Of a stretch of DNA of 64,000 nucleotides, positions 27,994 through 36,400 are shown in pieces. Made by a program: the position numbers and the translations under genes. Numbering within the stretch: the first letter of the stretch is position 1; each line of letters begins with the position of its first letter. The DNA comes from Geodermatophilus aquaeductus (GTDB lineage Bacteria > Actinomycetota > Actinomycetes > Mycobacteriales > Geodermatophilaceae): assembly GCF_900182545.1 (NCBI RefSeq), contig NZ_FXTJ01000013.1, forward strand, positions 72,598-136,597, written 5' to 3'. The notes beneath the pieces were generated by a model. The model did not search any database, was not told where the DNA came from, and saw only the letters and a program-made list of their open reading frames with translations.

Positions 27994-28795
27994 GCTGCTG
28001 ACGACGCTCGCCGGCTCGACGGTCCTGCCTGCGGCCGTCGCCGTCGCCAACCAGAGCGGTCGCCCCCTGGACCTGCCGTCGGACCTGCCGTACCGCCTGG
28101 TCGTCGTCGAGAGCACCGGGGGGATCAGCCGCGGTCGCAACGCCGCTGCGGCGGCCCTCGCCGGTGAGGTGGACGTCATCGGCTTCCCGAACGACGACAC
28201 CCTCTACGAGGCCGGGTGTCTGGGGCGGGTGGCCGACGCCTTCACCGAGGACACCGACGTCGTCGCCTGCGCCCTCGTGGAGGACGGCCGGCCACGCTTC
28301 GAGCTGCCCCCCTCCGGACTGCTCGACCGCATCTCGATCTGGCGCGCCATCGAGCCGGCCACGTTCGTCCGGAGCACCACGTTCCACCGGTTCGGGGGCT
28401 TCCGGGAGGACATGGGCACGGGTTGCCCCTCCCCGTGGCAGTCGGGAGAGGGCACCGACCTCTTCCTCAAGGTGATCGAGTCCGGAGGGGTGGTGCGGAG
28501 CCGGCCGGACATCCACGTCACCGGCCGCGGTGAACGCAGGGACCTCGACGCGGACCAGTTGGTGGCCAAGCACCGCGGGTACGCGCGCGGTACCGGCTAC
28601 GTCTACCGGTCGCACCGGTACCCGTTCTGGGTGCGGGCGCGCATCGTCGCAGCGCCGTGGCTGCGGCTGAGGCAGCTCGACCCCTCGGTGCGGCTGGCCA
28701 CGCGCCTCGCGCTCGCCCGCTCACTCGGGCGGGTCGAGGGCCTCCTCGGCCGCGTCCTGCGGTCCCGGCCTACCCCTCGGCGGGGAGCCCGCTGA
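27932..28795 (+). CDS. GT2-like glycosyltransferase
   Basis: 287 residues. IGLAVSTIGRPALTELLTTL is a GT-A start; VVVESTGGISRGRNAAAAALAG and VIGFPNDDTLYEAG carry the donor-binding and DD metal-site segments; FHRFGGFREDMGTG and SGEGTDLFLKVIESGG fit the acceptor part. The ATG has AGGAG seven bases upstream and starts inside the flippase gene, so translation is likely coupled. The last 26 bases overlap a convergent methyltransferase gene. Confidence 0.87.
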   Translation: MPVVPRIGLAVSTIGRPALTELLTTLAGSTVLPAAVAVANQSGRPLDLPSDLPYRLVVVESTGGISRGRNAAAAALAGEVDVIGFPNDDTLYEAGCLGRVADAFTEDTDVVACALVEDGRPRFELPPSGLLDRISIWRAIEPATFVRSTTFHRFGGFREDMGTGCPSPWQSGEGTDLFLKVIESGGVVRSRPDIHVTGRGERRDLDADQLVAKHRGYARGTGYVYRSHRYPFWVRARIVAAPWLRLRQLDPSVRLATRLALARSLGRVEGLLGRVLRSRPTPRRGAR

Positions 28796-29501
28796 CCGGC
28801 CGCTTCCGGACGACCGCGGTGACGACCAGCGGGAAGTCCGGGTCGTCGTGGTCGAGGACGGCCGTCGGGAGCTCCTCGGCGGCCGCGCCGAGGAGGAAGG
28901 CCCGGCAGGTGACCACGTTGCCGTGGGACCGGACGTCGAGTGCCTCACCGCCCGCCCGCTCGACGACCTCCCGCAGCCCGTGGGGCGTGAACCGCCAGCG
29001 GTCTCCTGCGCCCGCGATGCGGGTCAACGCCGGGACGGTGACCAGCGCGGACGCGCCGGCACGGAGGGACCGGAGGAGGTTCTCGACGGCCACCACCGGA
29101 TCGGACATGTAGAGCAGCGTCTGCGTCACGATCGCGGCGTCGAAGCGGTCGGCCGGCAGCGTCGCCGGGTCGCACAGGTCACCCACGACGGTGGCCTCGG
29201 CGTTGGACGGGTCGATGTCGAGGACGTCGACGACGGACGCACCGAGTGCGGACGCGTAGAGGTCCTCCTTGACCTCGAGGACCCGCCCGTGGACCAGGTC
29301 GCGGCGCTCCTCCAGGAACCGTTCGATGTACAGGCGGTCCACCGGGGTGCCCCGTTCGAAACCCCACTCCGACAGTGGCTCGAGCCGGCGCGTGCTGCTC
29401 CAGCGGAGCCGGAAGGAGGCGCGGCGGACGAGGGAAGAGCGGGCCGCCGCGGTGCCGAGCCATCGCCGCTTGACCCTGCGCAGACCGTCCGTCGAGATCA
29501 T
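28770..29501 (-). CDS. Class I SAM-dependent methyltransferase
   Basis: 243 residues. A divergent Rossmann methyltransferase: GRVLEVKEDLYASALG takes the place of motif I (usually E/DxGxGxG, here eroded), VDVLDIDPSNAEATVVGDL resembles motif II/III, FDAAIVTQTLLYMSDPVVAVENLLRSL matches motif IV and post-motifs, with ALVTVPALTRI next. It may methylate a sugar of the exported glycan. TACTGT ends exactly six bases before its ATG; that hexamer overlaps the divergent promoter of the next GT gene. Confidence 0.82.
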   Translation of the reverse strand: MISTDGLRRVKRRWLGTAAARSSLVRRASFRLRWSSTRRLEPLSEWGFERGTPVDRLYIERFLEERRDLVHGRVLEVKEDLYASALGASVVDVLDIDPSNAEATVVGDLCDPATLPADRFDAAIVTQTLLYMSDPVVAVENLLRSLRAGASALVTVPALTRIAGAGDRWRFTPHGLREVVERAGGEALDVRSHGNVVTCRAFLLGAAAEELPTAVLDHDDPDFPLVVTAVVRKRPVSGLPAEG

Positions 29502-29507
29502 GCCGGG

Positions 29508-29517
29508 ACAGTAACCT
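29508..29517. promoter_or_regulatory. Overlapping divergent leaderless promoters in a 22-base gap
   Basis: On the minus strand TACTGT (29508-29513) ends six bases before the ATG at 29501. On the plus strand TAACCT (29512-29517) ends six bases before the GTG at 29524. The two -10 hexamers share two bases, so RNA polymerase could not occupy both at once. Confidence 0.5.
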
Positions 29518-29523
29518 CACGAG

Positions 29524-30621
29524 GTGCCCAGGCTCCGTGCCACGCGACCAGGCCATCCGGCATACCGCCTGTGCGTCGTCACCGACTCGAGTGTGATCGG
29601 CGGCGCCGAGCGCTTCCTGCACAACCTGGTGTCCGGACTGCCCCGGGACGTCGACGTGACGGTGCTCGGGACGTCGCGGATCGTCGTCGACGAGGTGGCG
29701 GTCGGACGACACGGCACGGTGACCGAGGTCGTCGACGACACCGTGCGGAGCTTCTGGGGGTCACTCGGCCGGGCTCGCCCCGACGTCGTCCACGTCAACC
29801 TCACCGCCCTGACGAGCTGCCGGCGCGCAGTGGTGGCGTCTCTCCTGCGGCGCATCCCCGTGGTCCTCGTCGACCACCTCCCCACTCCCGGGTTGACCTG
29901 GCGCGGGCGGTTCCTCCAGCGCCTGATGACCTCGTCCAGCTCCGCGCGCATCGCGGTGGGGTCCAACGCGGCACGAGAGGTCGAGCGGCACGGTGGAGTG
30001 CGACACGGCGTCGTCCACGCCATCCCGAACGGCGTCCCCGAACCGGACTGTGCCGCCTCGACGACGACCGGCACCCGGCTCACGGTCGGCGTCCTCGCCC
30101 GGTTGGAGCCGCAGAAGGGGATCGACGTCCTCCTCCGCGCCCTCGTGGACCTCCCGGAGGTCACCCTCCTCGTCGCCGGTGACGGAGGACAGCGCGACCG
30201 CCTGGAGGACCTCGTCAGGGAGAGGGACCTCTCCGACCGGGTCGAGTTCCTGGGCAACGTCGACTCACCGTGCGAGGTCCTCGGTCGCGTCCAGGCGCTC
30301 GTCCAGCCCTCGCGCTGGGAGGGCATGCCCCTGGCGGTCCTCGAGGCGATGCACGTCGGCCTGCCCGTCGTCGCGACGGACGTGGGCAGCCTCCGCGAGG
30401 TCGTCGTCGACGGAGAGACGGGCCTGCTCGTGCCACCGGACGACCCCGGGGCCCTCGCGGCGGCCCTCCGACGGCTCCTCGACGACCCGGCACTGCGGAC
30501 CGAGTTGGGCGCGGCCGCACGGATCCGCGCGCGACGGGACTTCTCGGTGCGGTCGATGTCCACCCGCTACGACGAGCACTACCGGGCCGCCTGCGGGGTC
30601 GCCGCTCCGTCGCGCCGGTGA
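29524..30621 (+). CDS. GT4-family glycosyltransferase
   Basis: 365 residues, GT-B. LCVVTDSSVIGGAERFLHNLV, DVVHVNLTALTSCRRAVVAS, GVLARLEPQKGIDVLLRAL, LLVAGDGGQRDRLEDLV, VQPSRWEGMPLAVLEAMHVG (E-x7-E), VVATDVGSLREVV and GLLVPPDDPGALA are standard GT4 blocks. It lies just before the ABC exporter genes and probably acts on the glycan they export. The start follows TAACCT-N6. Confidence 0.93.
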   Translation: MPRLRATRPGHPAYRLCVVTDSSVIGGAERFLHNLVSGLPRDVDVTVLGTSRIVVDEVAVGRHGTVTEVVDDTVRSFWGSLGRARPDVVHVNLTALTSCRRAVVASLLRRIPVVLVDHLPTPGLTWRGRFLQRLMTSSSSARIAVGSNAAREVERHGGVRHGVVHAIPNGVPEPDCAASTTTGTRLTVGVLARLEPQKGIDVLLRALVDLPEVTLLVAGDGGQRDRLEDLVRERDLSDRVEFLGNVDSPCEVLGRVQALVQPSRWEGMPLAVLEAMHVGLPVVATDVGSLREVVVDGETGLLVPPDDPGALAAALRRLLDDPALRTELGAAARIRARRDFSVRSMSTRYDEHYRAACGVAAPSRR

Positions 30622-30699
30622 CCCGTCGGTCACCGTCGAGTCGTCCGCGACACCTCCCCATCCGGAGTGACGACACCGGCCGGTACGGGAACGCCCTCC

Positions 30700-30705
30700 T
30701 ACACT
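30700..30705 (+). promoter_or_regulatory. Putative leaderless promoter of the Wzm/Wzt operon
   Basis: TACACT followed by six bases and the GTG at 30712. Confidence 0.5.
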
Positions 30706-30711
30706 GACGCC

Positions 30712-31548
30712 GTGCCCGAGGCGGACACCCACACCGACTGGGTCGAGAACTCCGCTTCCGGGAGTACGAACCGGGGTCTGCTGGGCACCCTCTGGGAGTC
30801 GCGGGAACTCGTCGGTTTCCTCGCGCTCAAGGACCTGAAGATCCGCTACAAGCAGGCCGCGCTGGGGTTCCTCTGGGTCGCGGCGCAGCCCCTGGCCACC
30901 GTCGCGGTCTTCACCCTGGTGTTCGACCGCCTGGGCCAGGTGGACAGCGGGGACCTGCCGTACCCGGTGTTCGCCCTCGCCGGCCTGGTGAGCTGGACCT
31001 ACGTGTCCTACGTCGTGACCCAGGGGAGCCAGGTCCTCGTCGAGAACGCGTCGCTGGTCACGAAGGTCTACTTCCCGCGCATCGCGGCGCCCGCGTCCAC
31101 CCTCCTGCCACCGCTGGCGGACATGGCCGTCGCCGCCGGCCTCCTGCTCGTCCTGGCCATCGCCTACGGAGTCCCCCCGACCTGGCACCTCGTGCTCGTA
31201 CCGGCGTGGTTGCTCCTGCTCGCGTCGATCGCGCTCGGGATGTGCCTGTGGCTGTCGGCGATCAACGTCCGCTACCGGGACGTGAAGCACGCGCTGGGAC
31301 CGCTCGTGCAGCTCTGGCTCTTCGCGAGCCCGGTGGCCTACTCCGGCCAGGGGCTGGACGGTGTCGCCGGCTGGGCCTATGCCCTGAACCCGATGGTCGG
31401 GACGATCGAGCTGGGGAGGTGGGTCCTGGTCGGGGCTCCCCTCGACGGCCGCGACGTGGCGATGGCGGCGATCATCGCGGTGGTCCTCCTCGTCACCGGC
31501 TCCCGGTACTTCCTGCGCGCCGAGCGCTCGTTCGCAGACGTCGTCTGA
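30712..31548 (+). CDS. ABC-2 type polysaccharide export permease (Wzm/TagG-like)
   Basis: 278 residues. A polar N-terminus, then RELVGFLALKDLKIRYKQAALGFLWV, the amphipathic interface typical of Wzm/TagG, and six hydrophobic segments. Conserved NVRYRDVKHALGPLVQLWLFASPVAYS is diagnostic of polysaccharide/teichoic-acid ABC-2 permeases. It forms the membrane channel of an exporter with the ATPase encoded seven bases downstream. The GTG at 30712 is chosen because of TACACT-N6 and because the open extension has no ribosome site. Confidence 0.92.
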   Translation: MPEADTHTDWVENSASGSTNRGLLGTLWESRELVGFLALKDLKIRYKQAALGFLWVAAQPLATVAVFTLVFDRLGQVDSGDLPYPVFALAGLVSWTYVSYVVTQGSQVLVENASLVTKVYFPRIAAPASTLLPPLADMAVAAGLLLVLAIAYGVPPTWHLVLVPAWLLLLASIALGMCLWLSAINVRYRDVKHALGPLVQLWLFASPVAYSGQGLDGVAGWAYALNPMVGTIELGRWVLVGAPLDGRDVAMAAIIAVVLLVTGSRYFLRAERSFADVV

Positions 31549-31555
31549 GCGCGTC

Positions 31556-32746
31556 GTGGACCGCATCCAGGTGGAGCACGTCAGCAAGCGGTACGTGCTC
31601 GGCGAACGCAGCAACACCGCGGGGGAGCTCGTGACCTCGGCGCTCCGGCGACTGACCACCAGACGGGCCCGCAGCCCGCAGCGGGAGCTGTGGTCCCTCA
31701 GAGACGTCACCTTCCGCGTCTCGGAGGGCGAGTCCCTCGGGATCGTCGGTCGCAACGGTGCCGGGAAGAGCACGATCCTCAAGATCCTGACGCGCATCAC
31801 CAGCCCCACGGACGGCGTGGCGAGGACCCGTGGGCGCGTCGCCGCGCTGCTGGAGGTGGGCACGGGCTTCCACCCGGAGCTGACCGGCCGGGAGAACGTC
31901 TACCTGAACGGCGCGATCCTGGGCATGACCCGTCGGGACATCGCTCGACGCTTCGACAGCATCGTGGAGTTCGCCGGTACGGAGCGTTTCCTCGACACCC
32001 CGGTGAAGCGCTACTCCAGTGGGATGTACCTGCGGCTCGCCTTCGCCGTGGCCGCGCACCTGGAACCCGACATCCTCGTCGTCGACGAGATCCTCGCCGT
32101 GGGTGACGCGGAGTTCCAGCGCAAGTGCCTGGGACGGATGGAGGAGGCCGGGCGAGAGGGCCGCACCATCGTGTACGTGAGCCACGACCTCGACAGCCTG
32201 CGCAGCGTCTGCTCCCGGGCGATGTGGCTCGAGGCCGGCCGCGTGCGCGACGAGGGGGCGACGGCCGAGGTGGTCCGGGAGTACCTCCGGTCCGGCCTGT
32301 CCTCCGCCGACAGCGGGACCTCACTGCTGCAGGCGGGCCCCCTCACCGTCACGAGCGTCGAGGCGGGTCCCGCCCACGCCCCGGGGACGTCGGTGGTGAT
32401 GCAGGAGGACGTCACCAGGGTGACGGTGTGCTTCACCCTGCAGGAGCGCATCCCCGGGCTGGACCTGGCGATCAACCTCACCTCGAGCAAGGGTGTCCGC
32501 GTCCTCGACCAGGCGCTCAGCGACTCCGAGCACCGCCAACTGGAGGCCGGCGACTACGCGATGTCCCTGGAGATCCCCCCCGTCCTGAACGTCGACACGT
32601 ACGCGGTCGGTGTCTGGTTCGGGACGTCACACGTCGACCTCATCGACGAGCCCGCCGTGACCTCGTTCACGCTGCACGGCAGCGACCGCGGGCGACCGGG
32701 CAGGGTGCTCGTCACCGACTTCCCCCTGTCCGTGGAGCGAGTGTGA
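31556..32746 (+). CDS. ABC transporter ATPase with C-terminal glycan-binding domain (Wzt-like)
   Basis: 396 residues. Residues about 1-245 are the nucleotide-binding domain: Walker A GRNGAGKST, the Wzt/TagH-type GRVAALLEVGTGFHPELTGREN, signature KRYSSGMYLRLAFA, Walker B ILVVDEILAVGD and the switch His in YVSHDLDS. Residues about 265-395 form a beta-rich domain like the Wzt carbohydrate-binding domain, which recognises the finished glycan end. It powers export of a lipid-linked polymer with the adjacent permease. The stop overlaps the FkbM gene start (GTGA). Confidence 0.92.
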   Translation: MDRIQVEHVSKRYVLGERSNTAGELVTSALRRLTTRRARSPQRELWSLRDVTFRVSEGESLGIVGRNGAGKSTILKILTRITSPTDGVARTRGRVAALLEVGTGFHPELTGRENVYLNGAILGMTRRDIARRFDSIVEFAGTERFLDTPVKRYSSGMYLRLAFAVAAHLEPDILVVDEILAVGDAEFQRKCLGRMEEAGREGRTIVYVSHDLDSLRSVCSRAMWLEAGRVRDEGATAEVVREYLRSGLSSADSGTSLLQAGPLTVTSVEAGPAHAPGTSVVMQEDVTRVTVCFTLQERIPGLDLAINLTSSKGVRVLDQALSDSEHRQLEAGDYAMSLEIPPVLNVDTYAVGVWFGTSHVDLIDEPAVTSFTLHGSDRGRPGRVLVTDFPLSVERV

Positions 32747-33618
32747 CGCCGTCCGGAACGGGTCCGCACCCGGGCGGCGGGCGCCTCCGCACGGGTGGAC
32801 GGTCAGCAGGGCGCGTGCTGGCGCGGATCCGGTACTCCGCCCGGCTGGCACGGCGCATCGCGCGCTGCTCGGAGCTCCCCGCCGCCTCGCGACGGAGCCT
32901 CCTCCGCATGCTCCTCGTGGCGACCGCTGGGCTCGTCCGCGGCTACAGGTCGGTACCCGTCCCTGGCGGACGTCTCTTCGTGGGACGGCAGAGCTCGCTG
33001 ATCGACATCACCACGATCGTCGACGTGTGGGAGGGAGCCATGTTCCCCGCCCGCTGCGCCGGCAGGGTGGTCGTGGACGTCGGCGCCCACAAGGGCTACT
33101 TCTCCTCGTGGGCCCTCTCCCACGGCGCGACCGCCGTCCTCTCGTACGAGCCGCAGTCGGAGAACGTCACGGCACTCCAACTGGGCCACGACTCCCACGA
33201 CGCCGCGTCCTCGTGGCTGGTGCAGGCCGCGGCCGTCGGTGCCGAGTCCGGGCGGGCGACGCTGTACCTCTCAGGCGAGTCGTGGGGGCACTCGTTGCAC
33301 CGCCACATGGCCGACACGGTCCGCAGCGAGCAGGTCGACGTCGTGACGCTCGAGTCGGCCCTCTCGCGTGCCGACGCCCTGCGCCCCGGCGCCGAGGTCG
33401 TGCTGAAGCTGAACGTCGAGGGCGCGGCGGGGGACATCCTCTTCGCCGCCCCTCCGGAGGCCCTGACGTCGGTCGTCGAGGTCCACCTGGACCACGAGCC
33501 CGGCTCTCCCCACTCGGCCGACAGCATCCTCCAGCACCTGGCCGATGCGGGTCTCTCGGACGTGCAGGTGCACCTCGGGCGGCTCTACCGCATCACGAGG
33601 CCGCTGCAGGCCCGGTGA
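32743..33618 (+). CDS. FkbM-family methyltransferase
   Basis: 291 residues. SAM-dependent O-methyltransferase: motif I VVVDVGAHKGYFSSWALSHG, then VLSYEPQSENVTALQLG, VVTLESALSRAD and VLKLNVEGAAGDILF, the standard FkbM order. The N-terminal ~90 residues are basic. It is coupled to the Wzt gene by a GTGA overlap. In Wzt systems a methyl cap on the glycan end can stop chain growth and be read by the Wzt C-terminal domain, so this is a candidate capping enzyme. Confidence 0.87.
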   Translation: MTPSGTGPHPGGGRLRTGGRSAGRVLARIRYSARLARRIARCSELPAASRRSLLRMLLVATAGLVRGYRSVPVPGGRLFVGRQSSLIDITTIVDVWEGAMFPARCAGRVVVDVGAHKGYFSSWALSHGATAVLSYEPQSENVTALQLGHDSHDAASSWLVQAAAVGAESGRATLYLSGESWGHSLHRHMADTVRSEQVDVVTLESALSRADALRPGAEVVLKLNVEGAAGDILFAAPPEALTSVVEVHLDHEPGSPHSADSILQHLADAGLSDVQVHLGRLYRITRPLQAR

Positions 33619-33691
33619 GCCGGCTCCCCACGGAGGTGCGGGCCCGTCGAGGCCTGGGACGTCCCACTCCGTCCCGCGCACCCGGGACCCG

Positions 33692-34360
33692 TCAGCCGGC
33701 CTCCGCCACGGAGCCCCGGCGGCGGCGGCGGAACAGGACGACGCCGCTGGCGACCAGCGCGACCGCGACCACGACGGCGAGCACCAGCGGCGACCCGGCG
33801 CGCGCGGCCCACGCCGAGAGCCCCGGCACCGAGGCGCCCACCCCCACCTGCAGCACCGTGCCGGGCACCAGGCCGAGCGCGGTCCCCGCCGCGTAGGCCC
33901 CGAGCGGCACGGCCGACAACCCCGCCGCGTGACTCAGCACGCTGAACGGCATCACCGGCAGCACCCGGGCGACGAGGACCGCGACGAACCCGCGGCCGGC
34001 CACCGCCCGGTCGACGGCGGCCAGCTTCGGCCCGGCCAGCCGGACGGCGGTCTCGCGGCCGAGCCACCGGGACAGCCCGAAGGCGGCCAGCGCGCCCACC
34101 ATGCCGCCGGCGAGGGCCACGCCCACCCCGGTCCAGAAGCCCAGGACGACGCCCAGCAGCACGCACAGCGCCGACCGCGGCACCGGCCCGACCAGCAGGG
34201 CACCCTTGGCGAGGGCCAGCAGCACGAGCCCCGCCGCCCCGGCGCCGGCCACCCAGCGACGCACCGCGTCGACGTCGGGGAGCTCGACGGTCAGCGCGAC
34301 GACGGTCCCGGCGGCGAGGACGGCGAGCAGCGCCCCCGCCCGCACCCACGACGTCCGCAC
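33692..34360 (-). CDS. TVP38/TMEM64 (VTT/DedA-superfamily) membrane protein
   Basis: 222 residues with about six hydrophobic segments. The VTT-domain core is visible: GPVPRSALCVLLGVVLGFWTG, FGLSRWLGRETAVRL, GFVAVLVARVLPVMPFSVLSHAAGLS (R-x-x-P-x-x-P-F) and YAAGTALGLVPGTVLQVGVG. Members are linked to lipid scrambling or transport. Ends in an arginine-rich tail. Start at GTG 34360; GTG 34342 is an alternative. Convergent with the FkbM gene. Confidence 0.85.
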   Translation of the reverse strand: MRTSWVRAGALLAVLAAGTVVALTVELPDVDAVRRWVAGAGAAGLVLLALAKGALLVGPVPRSALCVLLGVVLGFWTGVGVALAGGMVGALAAFGLSRWLGRETAVRLAGPKLAAVDRAVAGRGFVAVLVARVLPVMPFSVLSHAAGLSAVPLGAYAAGTALGLVPGTVLQVGVGASVPGLSAWAARAGSPLVLAVVVAVALVASGVVLFRRRRRGSVAEAG

Positions 34361-34400
34361 CGCTCCATGGTGCCGTGCGGAGGGCGTCGTCCCGGGTCGG

Positions 34401-34406
34401 CACACT
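34401..34406 (+). promoter_or_regulatory. Possible -10 hexamer of the GH3 lipoprotein gene
   Basis: CACACT about 48 bases before the ATG at 34454. That distance suits a leadered transcript with the GAGGAG ribosome site. Confidence 0.25.
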
Positions 34407-34453
34407 GGGGACACCGCCGTCCACGCCGTCTCCCCGCGGCACCGAGGAGCCCG

Positions 34454-35638
34454 ATGCGTCCCGCCCGGACCCGCCCGGCCGCCCTGCTGGCGCTCGTCTG
34501 CCTGGCCCTGTCCGCCTGCTCCGGATCGGCGGAGGACCCACCGCGGAGCACGGAGGCGACCACCGCCTCGACGACGGCGAGCAGCACCCCGTCGGAGGTC
34601 ACGGTGCCGCCGGACGACCCCGTCGAGGCCGCCCTGGCCGGGATGGACCGCCGGGCGCAGGTGGCGCAGCTGTTCGTCGTCGGCGTGGAGCTCACCGACC
34701 TCTCCCCCGGTGACGACCTGGTCGCCGACGGCGTCGGTGGTGTCTTCCTGGCCGGCCGCTCGCAGGCCCCGGCCGAGGACCTCGCCGCCACCACCTCGCG
34801 CTGGACCGGCGACGCCCCGGGTCCGCGCCCGTGGGTCGCCGTCGACCAGGAGGGCGGCCAGGTCCAGGCGCTGCAGGGCCCCGGCTTCGACCGGCTCCCG
34901 GCCGCGGACGAGCAGGGGCAGCTGCCACCCGATCAGCTGGCCGCCCTCGCCGGCACCCTCGGCGCGCAGCTCGCCTCGGCGGGGGTCACCCTCGACCTCG
35001 CGCCGGTCGCCGACGTCGTCCCGGCCGGCACCGAGGAGGCCAACGACCCGATCGGCGCCTTCGGCCGGCAGTACGGCAGCACCGCGGCCGACGTCGTCCC
35101 GGACGTGCGGGCGGTCGTCGACGGGCTGGCCGCCCACGGCGTCACCTCGACGCTCAAGCACTTCCCCGGCCTCGGGCTGGTCGACGCCAACACCGACGAG
35201 GTCGCCGGCGTCACCGACCCGGTCACCTCCGCCACCGACGAGCAGGTGACCGCCTTCGGCGAGCTCGCCCGCTCGGAGGCCGACCCTTTCGTGATGGTCT
35301 CCTCGGCGACCTACCCGCGGCTGGACCCGGACGCGCCGGCCACCTTCTCCCGGCAGGTGATCAGCACCCTCCTGCGCGGCTTCCTCGGCTTCGACGGCGT
35401 GGTCATCACCGACGACGTCGGCGCGGCCGTCACCTTCCAGGACGTGCCGCCCGGCGACCGGGCCGTCCGCTTCCTCGAGGCCGGCGGCACGCTCGTGCTC
35501 ACCCTCGACGCCGACGTCTACCCGGAGATGGTCGACGCCGTCCTCGCCCGCGCGGAGGCCGACCCGGAGTTCTCCGACACCGTCGACGCCGCCGTGCGCA
35601 CGGCGCTCACCGCCAAGGCGGAGGCCGGCCTGCTGTAG
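34454..35638 (+). CDS. GH3-family lipoprotein (NagZ-like), catalytic His apparently lost
   Basis: 394 residues. N-terminal signal with lipobox ALSACSG, a Thr/Ser-rich linker to about residue 55, then a GH3 barrel: AQLFVVGVEL, GGVFLAGRS, WVAVDQEGGQVQAL, LDLAPVADV, LKHFPGLG, DGVVITDDVGA (nucleophile Asp). NagZ enzymes normally have KHFPGHGxxxxDSH, the last His serving with Asp as acid/base. Here the segment reads KHFPGLGLVDANTDEV, so both the His after PG and the DSH are replaced. It may be a variant hydrolase or non-catalytic. The ATG has GAGGAG upstream. It ends with TAG. Confidence 0.87.
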   Translation: MRPARTRPAALLALVCLALSACSGSAEDPPRSTEATTASTTASSTPSEVTVPPDDPVEAALAGMDRRAQVAQLFVVGVELTDLSPGDDLVADGVGGVFLAGRSQAPAEDLAATTSRWTGDAPGPRPWVAVDQEGGQVQALQGPGFDRLPAADEQGQLPPDQLAALAGTLGAQLASAGVTLDLAPVADVVPAGTEEANDPIGAFGRQYGSTAADVVPDVRAVVDGLAAHGVTSTLKHFPGLGLVDANTDEVAGVTDPVTSATDEQVTAFGELARSEADPFVMVSSATYPRLDPDAPATFSRQVISTLLRGFLGFDGVVITDDVGAAVTFQDVPPGDRAVRFLEAGGTLVLTLDADVYPEMVDAVLARAEADPEFSDTVDAAVRTALTAKAEAGLL

Positions 35639-35738
35639 CCGGTCCGCGCCCCGCCCCGTTGACCGGCCGCCGGCCCGCGTCGATCCTCTGCGCCCGGACG
35701 GCCGCCGACGGCGCCGCCACGAGCAGAGGAGGCGCCCC

Positions 35739-36308
35739 GTGGGCCACCCGACGACGGCGGCCCGCCCCGGTGCCGCGACAGCCGCCGCGCTGCTGGCGTT
35801 CCTCCAGGGCGGGGTCTACCTGGGCGGCGTGGTCTGGCAGAGCGTGGACGTGGCGGCCTCGGACACCGGCCTGGAGGACCTCGGCCCCGCGGTGGTCGCC
35901 GTCCTCGGGGTCAGCGCACTGGGCGCGGCGCTGGTCCTCGGCGGGCTGTCGCTGCTGCGCCACTCGCGCCGCGCCCCACTGGCGTCGGCGTCCTGCGTCG
36001 ACGCCCTCGCGTGCGGCGTCCTGCTGCTGGTCGTGGGCCTCACGGCGTCCGGTGGCCCGCTCTCGACGGCCGACCTCCTGGCGCTCGGGCTGGGTCTCGC
36101 CCTCCTGATCGGCCCGGTCCTGCGGCTGGTGCTGCTGGGCCGACCGCGACTGCTCGCCTGGGCCGGCACCCGGCGCAGCCCGGGCGGTGCGGGCGCCGTC
36201 CTGGCGGTCGTCCTCGCGATCGGCGTGCTCGCCGCGGTCTCCACCGTGCTGCTGGTGCTCGCCGCGCAGCAGGCTCCCGTCGGCGCGGCGGCCGTCCCGC
36301 CCGGGTGA
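35739..36308 (+). CDS. Four-helix membrane protein of unknown function
   Basis: 189 residues with about five hydrophobic segments: AATAAALLAFLQGGVYLGGVV, AVVAVLGVSALGAALVLGGL, ASCVDALACGVLLLVVGL, LLALGLGLALLIGPVLRLVLL and a C-terminal LAVVLAIGVLAAVSTVLLVL. The first helix (A-x-x-L-A-F-x-Q) and the overall layout match the next gene, so the two are probably paralogues. GTG with GAGGAGG six bases upstream. Confidence 0.75.
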   Translation: MGHPTTAARPGAATAAALLAFLQGGVYLGGVVWQSVDVAASDTGLEDLGPAVVAVLGVSALGAALVLGGLSLLRHSRRAPLASASCVDALACGVLLLVVGLTASGGPLSTADLLALGLGLALLIGPVLRLVLLGRPRLLAWAGTRRSPGGAGAVLAVVLAIGVLAAVSTVLLVLAAQQAPVGAAAVPPG

Positions 36309-36400
36309 GGCCCACGCGTGGTGCGTTGACCGGCCGTCCGGCGGAACAGATCCTGACGGCCGGACGACGGACCACCCGTCGCGCGAGGACGGGGACCGCA

